In this document: piece by piece, positions 18,806 to 27,718 of the stretch | Position numbering within the stretch: the stretch's first letter is position 1 | Layout: every line of letters starts with the position of its first letter | Source of the DNA: GWE2-42-39 sp963662895 | Lineage (GTDB): Bacteria; Bacteroidota; Bacteroidia; Bacteroidales; Prolixibacteraceae | Assembly: GCA_963662895.1 (NCBI GenBank) | Contig: OY759982.1 | Span: 744,001 to 808,000 of the forward strand | Direction of reading: 5' to 3' | Length of the DNA stretch: 64,000 nt | Program-made: the position numbers and the translations under genes | Notes under the pieces: model-generated | What the model saw: the letters and a program-made list of their open reading frames with translations, nothing else | Database searches by the model: none | Told to the model about the DNA's origin: nothing

Positions 18806-19639
18806 ATGAGTGCAGTAAAAATATTCAGGTATCTTTTTTTATTCTTAGCTGCTGCAATTATTTTTAATTGTATCGAATCGTGCAAGCAAAAGAGCAGGCA
18901 ACCACAGCAGGCAAAAGATATAAATGAACTAATCCGTACAGAAATAGAAAAATACACTTATCCTTTGCCATCAGCTTTTGAAGCATCGGAAATGCTGAAA
19001 GAAATTGAAGCCGGATACCTTGCTGACATTACAAACCAGCCCCAAAAAGCTGAAACCTATTTTACGGAAGAAAGCAAAGCCCTGAACCTGGGAATTTATA
19101 TTTCCGATTTGGCATATGCTACAACTTACAATAAAAGACAGGACATCAGGAAGTATTTTGAAGCCTGTGAAACGTTGGTCAGGGAACTTGATTTTGCTTC
19201 GGCGTTTGCCCCCGGTCTGGCCAACCGGATTGAGGAAAATTTTGATAATAAAGATCAGTTGGTTGAGATTATTACTGAAATGTTTCAAAATGCCTATGCT
19301 TATTTAAACCGGCAGGGAAGGAGCGGGCTTTCATACCTGGTACTTTGCGGGACAAATATCGAAGGCTTGTACCTGACGACACATATTTCAGAAAATACAT
19401 TTCAAAACATAAAAATTATCGAGGCAATTTTGTTTCAGAAAGAACCGCTAACGGAACTGCAAAAAATGATGGAAAGCAAAAAAGATACAGAATTGTTAAA
19501 AAAAACATGTCGTGATATTAAGCAAATAAATGAAATTTACGCACAGGAACCGGGAAACACATCGTTGACCGAAAAACAGGTTACTGAATTAACCGGGGTG
19601 GTGACGAAAATCAGGAACAACTATATAAACAGGCAATAA
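18806..19639 (+). CDS. Putative lipoprotein paired with the ABC transporter
   Basis: A 277-residue protein with an N-terminal hydrophobic stretch (IFRYLFLFLAAAIIFNCIES) ending in a possible lipobox Cys near residue 26. The rest is helical with LNLGIYISDLAYATTYNKRQ and GRSGLSYLVLCGTNIEGLYL, which I have seen only in uncharacterised Bacteroidota lipoproteins. It ends 21 bases before the ABCG-like gene, so it is likely a partner such as a periplasmic accessory protein. No further motif is visible. Confidence 0.7.
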   Translation: MSAVKIFRYLFLFLAAAIIFNCIESCKQKSRQPQQAKDINELIRTEIEKYTYPLPSAFEASEMLKEIEAGYLADITNQPQKAETYFTEESKALNLGIYISDLAYATTYNKRQDIRKYFEACETLVRELDFASAFAPGLANRIEENFDNKDQLVEIITEMFQNAYAYLNRQGRSGLSYLVLCGTNIEGLYLTTHISENTFQNIKIIEAILFQKEPLTELQKMMESKKDTELLKKTCRDIKQINEIYAQEPGNTSLTEKQVTELTGVVTKIRNNYINRQ

Positions 19640-19660
19640 AAACCAGAATCGCCGGGACAG

Positions 19661-22600
19661 ATGTACGAAGGAATAATTGAAACACTGATAAAACTGTTTG
19701 CTATCATCTCCGATTTTCGGGATAAACTTTCAAATGAAAGCAGGCTGTTGGTCGAATCGTATCTGAAAGAAAACCTCAGCAGGGAAATGGTCGATAAATA
19801 CATGGCTCTTTATCAGGAATATGTAGATTATTACCATATCGACCACCGGAAAATACTATACAAAGACAACGGAAAAGGGATCCGCTTCATAAACAGGGAT
19901 TATCTCAACAAGATTTGTTTATCGATCGTTGATCATTTCGACCTCAATGCACGTTTTATGATCATTTCTCAATTGCTGAATTTTATTAACAAGGCAGACG
20001 GATTGAATATTGATGATCTGAAAATGGTAAATATTGTCGCACGGGGATTGAAGATCGACATGCGGGAATACGACAACCTTTACCGTTTTTTCCTTTTTTC
20101 GATTGATAAAGTAAAAGATAAAAGTTGCCTGTTCGTGGTTAACGGCAATTCCGAATATCCCGATAAGGAGATTACTCATTTATACCGCGAAAACCAGCAG
20201 GTAGAGGTTCAAATTATCCGTATACACAGTACAAATATGCTGTTTCTGAAGTACTGGGGGCCACGTAACCTATACCTGAACGGTCACCGGCTCGACCAAC
20301 ACCGTCTGTATATTTTTCCACAGGGAGGTATCCTGAGAACTTCCCGGATCATACCGATCTATTACAGCAGTATCATGAGCCGTTTCATTCAGGAAAAAGG
20401 AAAACCCAAAATTGTTTTACAGGCCGAAAATATTGAATACCACTTCAATAAAAGGGTGACGGGGTTACATCCGTTCAGCTTTCAGGAACGCTCGGGCGAC
20501 CTGGTAGGCATCCTGGGGGGGAGCGGCGTCGGAAAAACAACATTGCTGAACATTTTAAACGGTAAAATAAAACCATCGAAAGGAAAAATATCCATTAACG
20601 GAAGAGACCTTCATGCACAGGAAAACGCTGAAATACTGAAAGGCGTAATTGGTTATGTGCCCCAGAACGATTTGCTTTTGGAAGAACTTACAGTGTATCA
20701 GAACCTGGAGTTCAATGCCCGTTTTTGTTTCGGAAATATGAACCGTGAACAAATTGAAGCCATCATTCAGCAGGCTCTGGTTGACTTCGATTTGCTTGAA
20801 GCACGTGACCTGGTTGTCGGCAGTCCCCTGAAAAAAATGCTGAGTGGCGGCCAGCGTAAACGCCTCAATATTGCATTGGAACTGATGCGTGAACCCTCAA
20901 TCCTTTTTGTTGACGAACCTACTTCAGGACTCTCTTCTGCCGATTCCGAAAAAGTAATGTACCTGCTCAAACGGCAGTGTTTGAAGGGAAAACTTGTTTT
21001 TGCCAATATTCACCAGCCATCGAGCCACCTGTACAAGCTGTTCGACCGCATTATTGTAATGGATAAAGGCGGACGGGTGGTTTTCTTTGGTAATCCGATG
21101 GAAGCAATCACCTATTTTAAGCACGAAGCCAACTATGTGAATCCCGACGAGAGTGAATGCCTTGCCTGCGGAAATGTAAAAACCGAACAGCCTTTACGCA
21201 TCATCGGAGCCCGTATGGTCGATCCGTTTGGGAGAAGTATCCGCCGCCGCAAAATCTCACCCGACGAATGGTACCAAAGCTACAAAGAGAAAGTGGAGCC
21301 CCGGGTCATTGATTTTATGAAAGCTAATCCCGTCAGCGAAGAGGAATTTCCTGATGCGATTTTTAAAATACCAAGGTGGTTTAAACAGTTTAAATTGTTC
21401 TTGCAACGGGATTTTGCCAGCAAGAGATCGAACAAACAATATCTTACCATAGCACTTCTCGAGGCCCCCATACTTGCGCTGATACTGGCTTTTTTTTCGA
21501 AATATTCTTTTCATGGTAAATATATTTTCAGCGAAAACGATAACATCCCTGCTTTTTTATTTATGAGTGTGGTGGTTGCCCTTTTTACCGGACTGATAAT
21601 TAGTGCCGAGGAAATATTCAGGGACCGGCGTATCCGTACCCGCGAAGAATTTTTGCACCTCAGCAAAGGCGCTTATTTTGCTTCAAAAATTACCATGCTT
21701 TTCATTATTTCGGCTATACAGGTAATTTCATTTGTGGTCATCGGGCACCACATACTCGAAATCGACGGGCTCACCTTTTCGACCTGGGCTATTTTATTCT
21801 CAACAGCCTGCTTTGCGAACCTGCTGGGCTTAAACCTTTCTGCCGGCCTCGATTCGGCGGTGGCTATTTATGTATTGATCCCGCTCCTTTTTGTACCTCA
21901 ATTACTGTTAAGCGGCGTTATTGTCGATTTCAACAAAATGCACTATTCACTCAGCAGTTACGACCGTACACCGTTGATCGGCGATGCGATGGTCTCGCGC
22001 TGGTCGTACGAGGCACTGGCTGTCAATCAATTTAAGAACAACGAGTTTCGTCGTAATTTTTTTGATGAGGAAGTGGAGAAAAACGACCTTGCTTTCAAAG
22101 CATATTTTTTTATTCCTGAAATCGGGACTTACTTAAGTTTATACAACCGGTACCTTTCGGTTAACGAGCCGGAAGAAGCAAATGAATATACCGTGCTTTT
22201 GAAAAATTCGTTTAACGATTTGTTGAATATGGTCCCGGCCCAATCCGATTCAGTTTATTTATCCGTGAATTTAATTGGGAATCCCGGGTTCAGTGCTGAC
22301 GAGTGGAAACGGTTGAGTACTTACCTCGATGAAGCAAAATCATACTATCACCGGCAATACAAAATGGCGTCGAACAGGCTGGACGACAAATACAACCAGT
22401 TACGCCACCAATTTGAAGATAATGATGCGTTTATTGCTTTCAAAAATAAGTATGTCAACAAAAAACTGGAATTTATAGTCCGTGATAAATACTCGCCTCA
22501 GAAATTATATGTTTCCGGGAACAGGATATACCAGGGCGACGAGCCAATTTACAGGTATCCGGTGTATCATAACGGAAGCGCCCATTTTTATGCTTCATCG

Positions 22601-22819
22601 AGATATCTTGGTAACTTAAAGATTGACACCGTCGTTTTCAATATTGTTATTATCTGGTTGTTTACCTTATTCTTGATGGTTGCCCTTTATTTCGACCTGT
22701 TACGAAAAGCAATTAATTACGTGAACAAATGGAGGATCACACGGCAGGCTGAACTTCGTGACCGGATTTTCTATAACCCGATGGCCTTTATGAAAGGCGA
22801 CCGGCAAGATCATCGGTGA
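19661..22819 (+). CDS. Large ABCG-like ABC transporter (ATPase-permease fusion)
   Basis: A 1052-residue half-transporter-type protein. Residues 1-240 form an N-terminal extension with helical, TerB-like character and a beta-rich FHA-like part (about 170-235). The ATPase has Walker A GGSGVGKTT (about 286), signature LSGGQRKRL (about 393) and Walker B ILFVDEPTSGLSS (about 413), the DEPTSGL form typical of ABCG/white proteins. A Cys pair (ECLACG, about 505) follows, then six membrane helices from about 595, with a long soluble loop (about 780-960) before the last helix (about 990). It is probably an exporter with the lipoprotein encoded just before it; the cargo is unknown. Confidence 0.9.
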   Translation: MYEGIIETLIKLFAIISDFRDKLSNESRLLVESYLKENLSREMVDKYMALYQEYVDYYHIDHRKILYKDNGKGIRFINRDYLNKICLSIVDHFDLNARFMIISQLLNFINKADGLNIDDLKMVNIVARGLKIDMREYDNLYRFFLFSIDKVKDKSCLFVVNGNSEYPDKEITHLYRENQQVEVQIIRIHSTNMLFLKYWGPRNLYLNGHRLDQHRLYIFPQGGILRTSRIIPIYYSSIMSRFIQEKGKPKIVLQAENIEYHFNKRVTGLHPFSFQERSGDLVGILGGSGVGKTTLLNILNGKIKPSKGKISINGRDLHAQENAEILKGVIGYVPQNDLLLEELTVYQNLEFNARFCFGNMNREQIEAIIQQALVDFDLLEARDLVVGSPLKKMLSGGQRKRLNIALELMREPSILFVDEPTSGLSSADSEKVMYLLKRQCLKGKLVFANIHQPSSHLYKLFDRIIVMDKGGRVVFFGNPMEAITYFKHEANYVNPDESECLACGNVKTEQPLRIIGARMVDPFGRSIRRRKISPDEWYQSYKEKVEPRVIDFMKANPVSEEEFPDAIFKIPRWFKQFKLFLQRDFASKRSNKQYLTIALLEAPILALILAFFSKYSFHGKYIFSENDNIPAFLFMSVVVALFTGLIISAEEIFRDRRIRTREEFLHLSKGAYFASKITMLFIISAIQVISFVVIGHHILEIDGLTFSTWAILFSTACFANLLGLNLSAGLDSAVAIYVLIPLLFVPQLLLSGVIVDFNKMHYSLSSYDRTPLIGDAMVSRWSYEALAVNQFKNNEFRRNFFDEEVEKNDLAFKAYFFIPEIGTYLSLYNRYLSVNEPEEANEYTVLLKNSFNDLLNMVPAQSDSVYLSVNLIGNPGFSADEWKRLSTYLDEAKSYYHRQYKMASNRLDDKYNQLRHQFEDNDAFIAFKNKYVNKKLEFIVRDKYSPQKLYVSGNRIYQGDEPIYRYPVYHNGSAHFYASSRYLGNLKIDTVVFNIVIIWLFTLFLMVALYFDLLRKAINYVNKWRITRQAELRDRIFYNPMAFMKGDRQDHR

Positions 22820-22898
22820 TAAATATCAGGAGAAAGAATAAATATTTTGTGACCTTATATTTTTAGTGGATACCTGTTTTATTTTTAGGAAAATCAGT

Positions 22899-22906
22899 TA
22901 TTTTTG
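22899..22906 (+). promoter_or_regulatory. -7 box of the MarR gene
   Basis: TATTTTTG matches TAnnTTTG and is 22 bases before the ATG at 22928. A TTG codon at 22904 would lie inside this promoter, so the shorter start is chosen. A GTTCTTTAGAAC partial palindrome follows at 22906-22917 and may be an operator. Confidence 0.55.
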
Positions 22907-22927
22907 TTCTTTAGAAACTATTTAATT

Positions 22928-23416
22928 ATGGACGCGACTGAAATATTGATTATAATCCGTAAGATTGTCCGTTCAATCAACCTTGAATCAAAAAAGATAC
23001 AGAAAGAATATGGTGTCAGTATTCCGCAGATGCTATGTTTAAGTTATTTGCATGCCTCTCCGAATTTCCAGTCTACGCAGGGAGAAATACGGCAATTCTT
23101 AAATCTGAACTCAAGTACAGTCAGTGGAATTATTGACCGTTTGGAAGTTAAAGGATTACTGGCCAGGCTTCCCAAACAGGGAGATAAACGTGTTGTTGGT
23201 GTTGTACTTACTTCAAGAGGGGCTTCGTTACTCAACAATGTACCTTCTCTCCTGCACGAACAACTCTCTGAGAAATTAAAGTCATTGCCGGAAAGTAAAT
23301 TGTACCAGATAAAAGAGAGTCTGAACATTTTGGTTGCCATACTTAACATCGAAAAAATTGAGGCAGCCCCCATGCTTACCATTGAAGAGCCCATTTTTCA
23401 AAATGAACAGAGATAG
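22928..23416 (+). CDS. MarR-family transcriptional regulator
   Basis: A 162-residue protein with the MarR winged-helix layout: dimer helix 1 (MDATEILIIIRKIVRSINLE), KKIQKEYGVSIPQMLCLSYL, the recognition helix LNLNSSTVSGIIDRLEVKGL and a wing with RLPKQGDKRVVGVVLTSRG. Members sense small molecules and repress their own or nearby transport genes. It follows the ABC transporter by about 100 bases with its own promoter and could regulate it. The C-terminus ends in an acidic EEPIFQNEQR tail. Confidence 0.9.
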   Translation: MDATEILIIIRKIVRSINLESKKIQKEYGVSIPQMLCLSYLHASPNFQSTQGEIRQFLNLNSSTVSGIIDRLEVKGLLARLPKQGDKRVVGVVLTSRGASLLNNVPSLLHEQLSEKLKSLPESKLYQIKESLNILVAILNIEKIEAAPMLTIEEPIFQNEQR

Positions 23417-23578
23417 ATCGTGTTCGATCCCCTAAAGCTACTGGAAAAGAACCTGTCTTGCCCGGGAAGGATACTATCCGGTCACGTTTTTCTAAAAGAA
23501 AGAAGTTTTACTTCCTACCGGGAAAGAACAATCCATGCTATGCAAGGAACCGTTCTCTAAAGATAAAAGCAGGATAAA

Positions 23579-23868
23579 ATGACAATAAAAAAACATAAAG
23601 GAGGCCGGAAGCTCAAAACAGATCCATGCAAACACCGCTATGCCATTTCAATAAATACCCAAATGGATACACTAATTCCAGCTTCAAAAATCAGCAACCT
23701 CACGCAGGGTGTTTTTGTTGGAGCGGTTTCTGACAATTTTGAAGAACGTATTGAATAAAATATTTTTCATGCAGAAATTGTAGTTGACAATGAAAAAGTA
23801 GCCAAAGAAACTGCAGCCTATCAACCTATCCCGGAAATCACAAATTTTAAAGAGGAGGAAGGTAAAAA
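23579..23868 (+). pseudogene. Remnant of conjugative-element genes (Mob/TraG-like fusion scrap)
   Basis: An open frame begins MTIKKHKGGRKLKTDPCKHR and YAISINTQMDTL, resembling the basic start of MobA-type relaxosome proteins of Bacteroidota conjugative transposons. It then changes to LTQGVFVGAVSDNFEERIE, a TAA stop, and IFHAEIVVDNEKVAKE, which resembles a TraG-type segment. Both pieces are short, fused and interrupted, and the 3' part runs into the end of the HipT-like gene on the other strand. I read it as debris of an excised or deleted conjugative element. The match is from memory of the family pattern. Confidence 0.45.
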
Positions 23869-24872
23869 TCATTATTTAAATGATTCCTTTTTGTTTGGTA
23901 ATGCAACAAATAGGCACATTTTGTCTTATCGTTTAGAAAAGAACGGTGAGTTAATTCCTCAACCATCGGTTGTCTTTGCAGGTAAGGAGCAAGGACTTTA
24001 TCCCTCCGTTTTTCATTTATTTCGAATCTTTTTGCCAGTTCCCGGAAATCATATAATCCGGAATGGTTACTTTTTTTCATTTCTTCTGACTTAAAGCTAT
24101 CACCGAATAATCCTCCATCCAATGCAAAATCCGAATCATCCACATGGATTCTTGTATTAAGCAGGTCGTAGGCCGGACTTAACACATAATCTCCACTGGG
24201 CGTTTCTATAAGCGAAAAGTTTTTCAGGTGTGCATCCCCGTTTGAAAACAGGAAGTTAAAAACAATCAACGAATACAACTTTTCGATTTCCACCCTCCAG
24301 GCAGAGACATATTTTTTCAGCAGTTCCCCCAGGGCCTCATAACTGTAATCGTATTTGAAGTTGTGCCCCGCGTTTTCTTCTGTTTTCCCGGCGAGTGTCG
24401 CAAAGTCTTCCTTTCCCCATTTCGAACCATTTTCCTTTACATCGAACCGTTTAGTGATGTAAGCAGGTTCTCCGTTGCGAAAAAAAATCAGTGCATTTTC
24501 GGCGGTTTGCAATCCATATACCTGCCGGGCAATCTGCATAGTCAGATGTTCGTTTGCCGGAACCTGGTCAACACTTCTCACATCCCTGGGAATAGGTTTT
24601 AATATGTAAGTTCCCTGTTCTCCTTCTTCTGTCAGGCGCAATTTATTTTTGTCAAGCAGAAACGATAGTTTTTCCTGTACGCCAGATATGGAAATCCGTT
24701 TCCGGTTCTCGATAAATTTTTCAGTGTCCTCTTCATTGCTTAGCGGAGGTGCATATGGCAATATATGGCTTACTTTTCGTCCTCCAAAAACCCGTCTTAA
24801 ACAGGTTATACTGTAAGTATCGAATCCTTCTGCCAATGTTCCCGGACAGTATTTTATTTCTGGTAAGCTCAT
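23847..24872 (-). CDS. HipT-like serine/threonine kinase toxin (HipA core)
   Basis: A 341-residue HipA-fold kinase lacking the N-terminal subdomain, which is encoded separately upstream. Key motifs: SISGVQEKLS (61-70; a Ser-Ile-Ser pair in the place where HipT carries its autophosphorylation sites), TYILKPIP (ATP Lys about 92), NGDAHLKN (211-218, catalytic Asp213) and SPAYDLLNT (metal-binding Asp236). In the HipBST systems the kinase phosphorylates a tRNA synthetase (TrpS) or tRNA ligase-type target and stops translation. The gene overlaps the HipS-like gene by ATGA, so it is translated in a coupled way. Confidence 0.9.
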   Translation of the reverse strand: MSLPEIKYCPGTLAEGFDTYSITCLRRVFGGRKVSHILPYAPPLSNEEDTEKFIENRKRISISGVQEKLSFLLDKNKLRLTEEGEQGTYILKPIPRDVRSVDQVPANEHLTMQIARQVYGLQTAENALIFFRNGEPAYITKRFDVKENGSKWGKEDFATLAGKTEENAGHNFKYDYSYEALGELLKKYVSAWRVEIEKLYSLIVFNFLFSNGDAHLKNFSLIETPSGDYVLSPAYDLLNTRIHVDDSDFALDGGLFGDSFKSEEMKKSNHSGLYDFRELAKRFEINEKRRDKVLAPYLQRQPMVEELTHRSFLNDKTKCAYLLHYQTKRNHLNNDFYLPPL

Positions 24873-25195
24873 TCTTTAATTTCTGAAATGGTTATTGCTC
24901 CAATGGTATCCGTTTTAGCTGTGGCCAGTAACAAACCGAAATAGTCTTTTTCATCAATCTTTAAATGCCGGGTTTGTAACTGCCTGTTCGCGCCTTCAGA
25001 CAGCATATTGAAGAAGAAGGGGAACAAATATTCTGATTTATAAACTTGTTGGCTTTTCGGCATGGTAAGGCTAATCGGAGGAAGCTCTTTGTTGGCAAAC
25101 CAGTTGTCATCGTACCTAAATTCGTAATCGTTGGTAGAAAATTGGGAGAGTACCCCAACCAGCTCAGCATTTCTATAAACATTCGCTTTTCGCAT
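24869..25195 (-). CDS. HipS-like protein (HipA N-terminal subdomain)
   Basis: A 108-residue protein with the HipA N-subdomain 1 fold: RKANVYRNAELVGVLSQFST, the YDDNWFANKELPPISLTMPK block, then SEYLFPFFFNMLSEG. In ordinary HipA this domain is fused to the kinase; here it is separate, as HipS is in HipBST loci, where HipS rather than HipB acts as the antitoxin. It begins 3 bases after the HipB stop and overlaps the kinase gene. Confidence 0.88.
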   Translation of the reverse strand: MRKANVYRNAELVGVLSQFSTNDYEFRYDDNWFANKELPPISLTMPKSQQVYKSEYLFPFFFNMLSEGANRQLQTRHLKIDEKDYFGLLLATAKTDTIGAITISEIKE

Positions 25196-25198
25196 CGC

Positions 25199-25411
25199 TT
25201 ACAGCTTTGGTCGTTTTACTTCCAGCTTTAACTCCATCCCCAGAATATCTGCAATTTTATTGAGTATCTGGACTGTTGGGTTTGCCTGGCCTCGTTCAAT
25301 TTTATATAGTGTATTTATACTAATACCCGCCATTTCAGCAAGGTTAGGCTGGGTAATCCGAAGTACCTTTCTCCTTTCCTTTATTTGAACTCCTATTTCT
25401 GAAGTTGTCAT
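25199..25411 (-). CDS. HipB-like XRE regulator
   Basis: A 70-residue helix-turn-helix protein, TTSEIGVQIKERRKVLRITQ followed by PNLAEMAGISINTLYKIERG and QANPTVQILNKIADILGMEL, a standard XRE/HipB fold. It is the first gene of the tricistronic unit and most likely represses it by binding the repeated operators just upstream. Its C-terminus (KLEVKRPKL) is short. Confidence 0.92.
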   Translation of the reverse strand: MTTSEIGVQIKERRKVLRITQPNLAEMAGISINTLYKIERGQANPTVQILNKIADILGMELKLEVKRPKL

Positions 25412-25416
25412 TATAA

Positions 25417-25543
25417 TGTGATTTTGAGGTGAAATTAATTGTTTTAACAGATGAAAACAAGTAAAGTCATATTTTAATGTGATTTTACGGTGAATTCATG
25501 AGGCATTATCAATATAATATTTGAAAATCACATTGTAGTGTGA
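25417..25543. promoter_or_regulatory. Three HipB-type operator copies
   Basis: Three 16-base sites lie upstream of hipB: TGTGATTTTGAGGTGA (25417-25432), TGTGATTTTACGGTGA (25478-25493) and TCACATTGTAGTGTGA (25528-25543). Each is a dyad of TCAC and GTGA half-sites, the third being nearly perfect. Centres are about 61 and 50 bases apart, that is, close to whole helical turns, which fits cooperative binding with looping. Confidence 0.65.
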
Positions 25544-25769
25544 GTTGTTGTTTTCTTAAAAGGAAAAGATTAATTAAAAATTGGTGCCAAACGTCACACC
25601 TATCCTCTCAACGCCAAACACTGCCACCTTGCCTAAAACAAGTAAAAGTACTGATACATTAGCTTTTAAATCATTAAAAACGATGTGTCATGGAACAAGA
25701 AATGAATGACAAGGATGTATTACTGGTAAAAGAAAAAAAGAGAGTAAACTAAAAGCAGTCAAATTACCG

Positions 25770-26035
25770 AAGAAGAAACAAAACAACTAGTCTCAAATTG
25801 TGATCGGTTTGGGCACCTTGGAGCTAAAACAATTAAATCAAAATCACAAAATGTGATCTTGACCGGACAAGGTAAAAACATAAAATATCGACCTCTGCCA
25901 GGTATACCATTTCGGGGCAAGCCTCAAAGACCTGGGGAAAAAATGGTTTGCCTTCTCTAAAATGGACAAAACGTCTGTTGAAAGTATTATTCTATCAATA
26001 ACAAGAGAATTAGGGAAGTAAGGATTGATAGAATT
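25770..26035 (+). pseudogene. Remnant of an ORF6N/PLD-like gene
   Basis: Holds a fragment of an ORF6N N-terminal domain (ITEEETKQLVSNCDRFGHLG) joined directly to the last codons of the shared C-terminal domain, but in the wrong frame. The same internal deletion is found in the copy at 26760, so one was copied from the other or both from one ancestor. The 25544-25770 stretch before it holds only a possible short frame (MEQEMNDKDVLLVKEKK) and no clear gene. Confidence 0.7.
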
Positions 26036-26759
26036 AACGATCAAACGATCAACGAATAACGATTGAGGAATGAACAGCCATACAACGGAGCATTGTAGAG
26101 GCAGAAGACTGTCGGCCTAATTTTACTTCGGGATATCGCCATTCCGCCCGGGGGAAATAAGCTGCCCTGATCAATCCTTTCCCGCGGGCGGAAGGCAACA
26201 TTGGTACAATTTTTCTTTTCCGTGAGTTATCACTCACGGTGATTAACATTTGCCACCCTTCGGGGACAGCTCCCGTTGAGAAAAATCTGTATGAAAATTA
26301 TTAACATCTTTCTCCAGGTTACAACCCGGAGGGTTGAATATTCATCACCCCCAATGCAATTGGGGGAAAACAGGGCGTCACCCCAAAAACCACAACCCCG
26401 AAGCGGGTTGAACGTCTTCCCGTCAATAAGGAGCAACGCCCCGGGTTATTGATGTATAACCCCCTTCAGGGACAAAAAGCCCCGGCGGACAGGAAGCAAC
26501 ACCCATCAAACGTGAAGCGTCAAACCCTCCAACGGCGAAGTCATCAAACGCTCCTCCTCCCCGGCGCATCTGCCGGGGCTACTTTGAAATGGGGGCTGTC
26601 TATGCGCCGAAAAGGAATGCGATGATCAGGGATGAAAACAAAAAGAGCTGTTTTTTTGATCACTCCCTATCGATTTTTGGTAAATTCGATTTTTCAAAAG
26701 ATCAGACCTTCGACAAAATAAACAAATGCCGATATACTTAACTCAATTGCAGAACCATC
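26036..26759. repeat. ORF6N-array spacer repeat, copy 1
   Basis: About 0.7 kb with the fixed order ACGAATAACGATTGAGGAAT, CATACAACGGAGCATTGTAG, several short dyads (GTGAGTTATCACTCAC, CCCCCAATGCAATTGGGGG, CCCCGAAGCGGG) and an AT-rich tail up to the ATG of the next gene. No convincing frame is conserved between copies. Confidence 0.88.
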
Positions 26760-27195
26760 ATGACTGAAGATCTTAACATCTCACAAGCAAGTATTGAAGA
26801 CTGTATTTTCTTTATCAGAAACCAACAGGTAATGATCGACCGGGATCTGGCAGAAATGTATGGCGTAGAAACAAGAGCCCTGAATCAGGCAGTAAAACGC
26901 AACATTGAACGTTTTCCTAATAAATTCAGATTCCAACTTACCGAAGAAGAAACAAAACAACTAGTCTCAAATTGTGATCGGTTTGGGCACCTTGGAGCTA
27001 AAACAATTAAATCAAAATCACAAAATGTGATCTTGACCGGACAAGGTAAAAACATAAAATATCGACCTCTGCGAAGTATACCATTTCGGGGCAAGCCTCA
27101 AAGACCTGGGAAAAAAATGGTTTGCCTTCTCTAAAATGGACAAAACGTCTGTTGAAAGTATTGTTCTATCAATAACAAGAGAATTAGGAAAGTAA
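26760..27195 (+). pseudogene. ORF6N-domain gene, broken by deletion
   Basis: Starts as a normal ORF6N gene (MTEDLNISQASIEDCIFFIR, then VMIDRDLAEMYGVETRALNQ) and keeps that domain to about residue 95. A deletion then joins it to the end of the C-terminal PLD-like domain out of frame, giving a stop at 27132-27134; the normal tail (TRELGK) is recognisable up to 27195. The intact relative is at 31384-32262. ORF6N (KilA-N-type) domains bind DNA. Confidence 0.8.
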
Positions 27196-27688
27196 TGAAT
27201 GATAGAATTAACGATTGAACGATCAACGAATAACGATTGAGGATTGAAACGGCCAGGCTGAAGAGGTTAAGGTTAAGGTTGAGGACGGGATTGGAAGGCC
27301 TGTTGCCGATGGGAGATTGAGGAGATTAAAAAGGATTGAAATGATTGACCTTCGCACTGCGTCAACTCATCACTCTATCCGTCAGTAGTCGGAGTAAACA
27401 CCTGGGAGCGATTGACCTTTGCACTTTGCCTTCAACTACTCATTATTCATTACACATTACTAATTGCTCGTAAAGCCATTGCACTGCGGGACTCAGGTAC
27501 TTAGGAACTTTGTACTCAGGCACTCAGAGATTAACGATTGAAGAGTAAGACAGCCAAGGCACTAAAGGAATGATGGAATTGATGAACGAATGAATTATAT
27601 ACGACAAAAGATGCGTCTCGCACAGCACAAAAACGCACATCTCATCGTGCATTGATTGCCAAAATTGTTGAATCTGTTGTGCATTTAT
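27196..27688. other. Low-complexity intergenic stretch
   Basis: Runs such as AGGTTAAGGTTAAGG and TCATTATTCATTACACATTA, with short direct repeats. I see no gene. Confidence 0.6.
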
Positions 27689-27696
27689 TATCTTTG
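27689..27696 (+). promoter_or_regulatory. -7 box of the ATPase gene
   Basis: TATCTTTG matches TAnnTTTG, 23 bases before the ATG at 27719; this argues against a TTG start at 27656. Confidence 0.55.
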
Positions 27697-27718
27697 TGAA
27701 AACTATTTTGTCAGAAAT

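Noticed and set aside
26036..26436. Short minus-strand frames (LLIDGKTFNPLRGCGFWGDA and others) shared by all array spacers.
   Set aside because: They are preserved because the DNA copies are nearly identical; the region is made of short dyads and lacks promoter or start signals.
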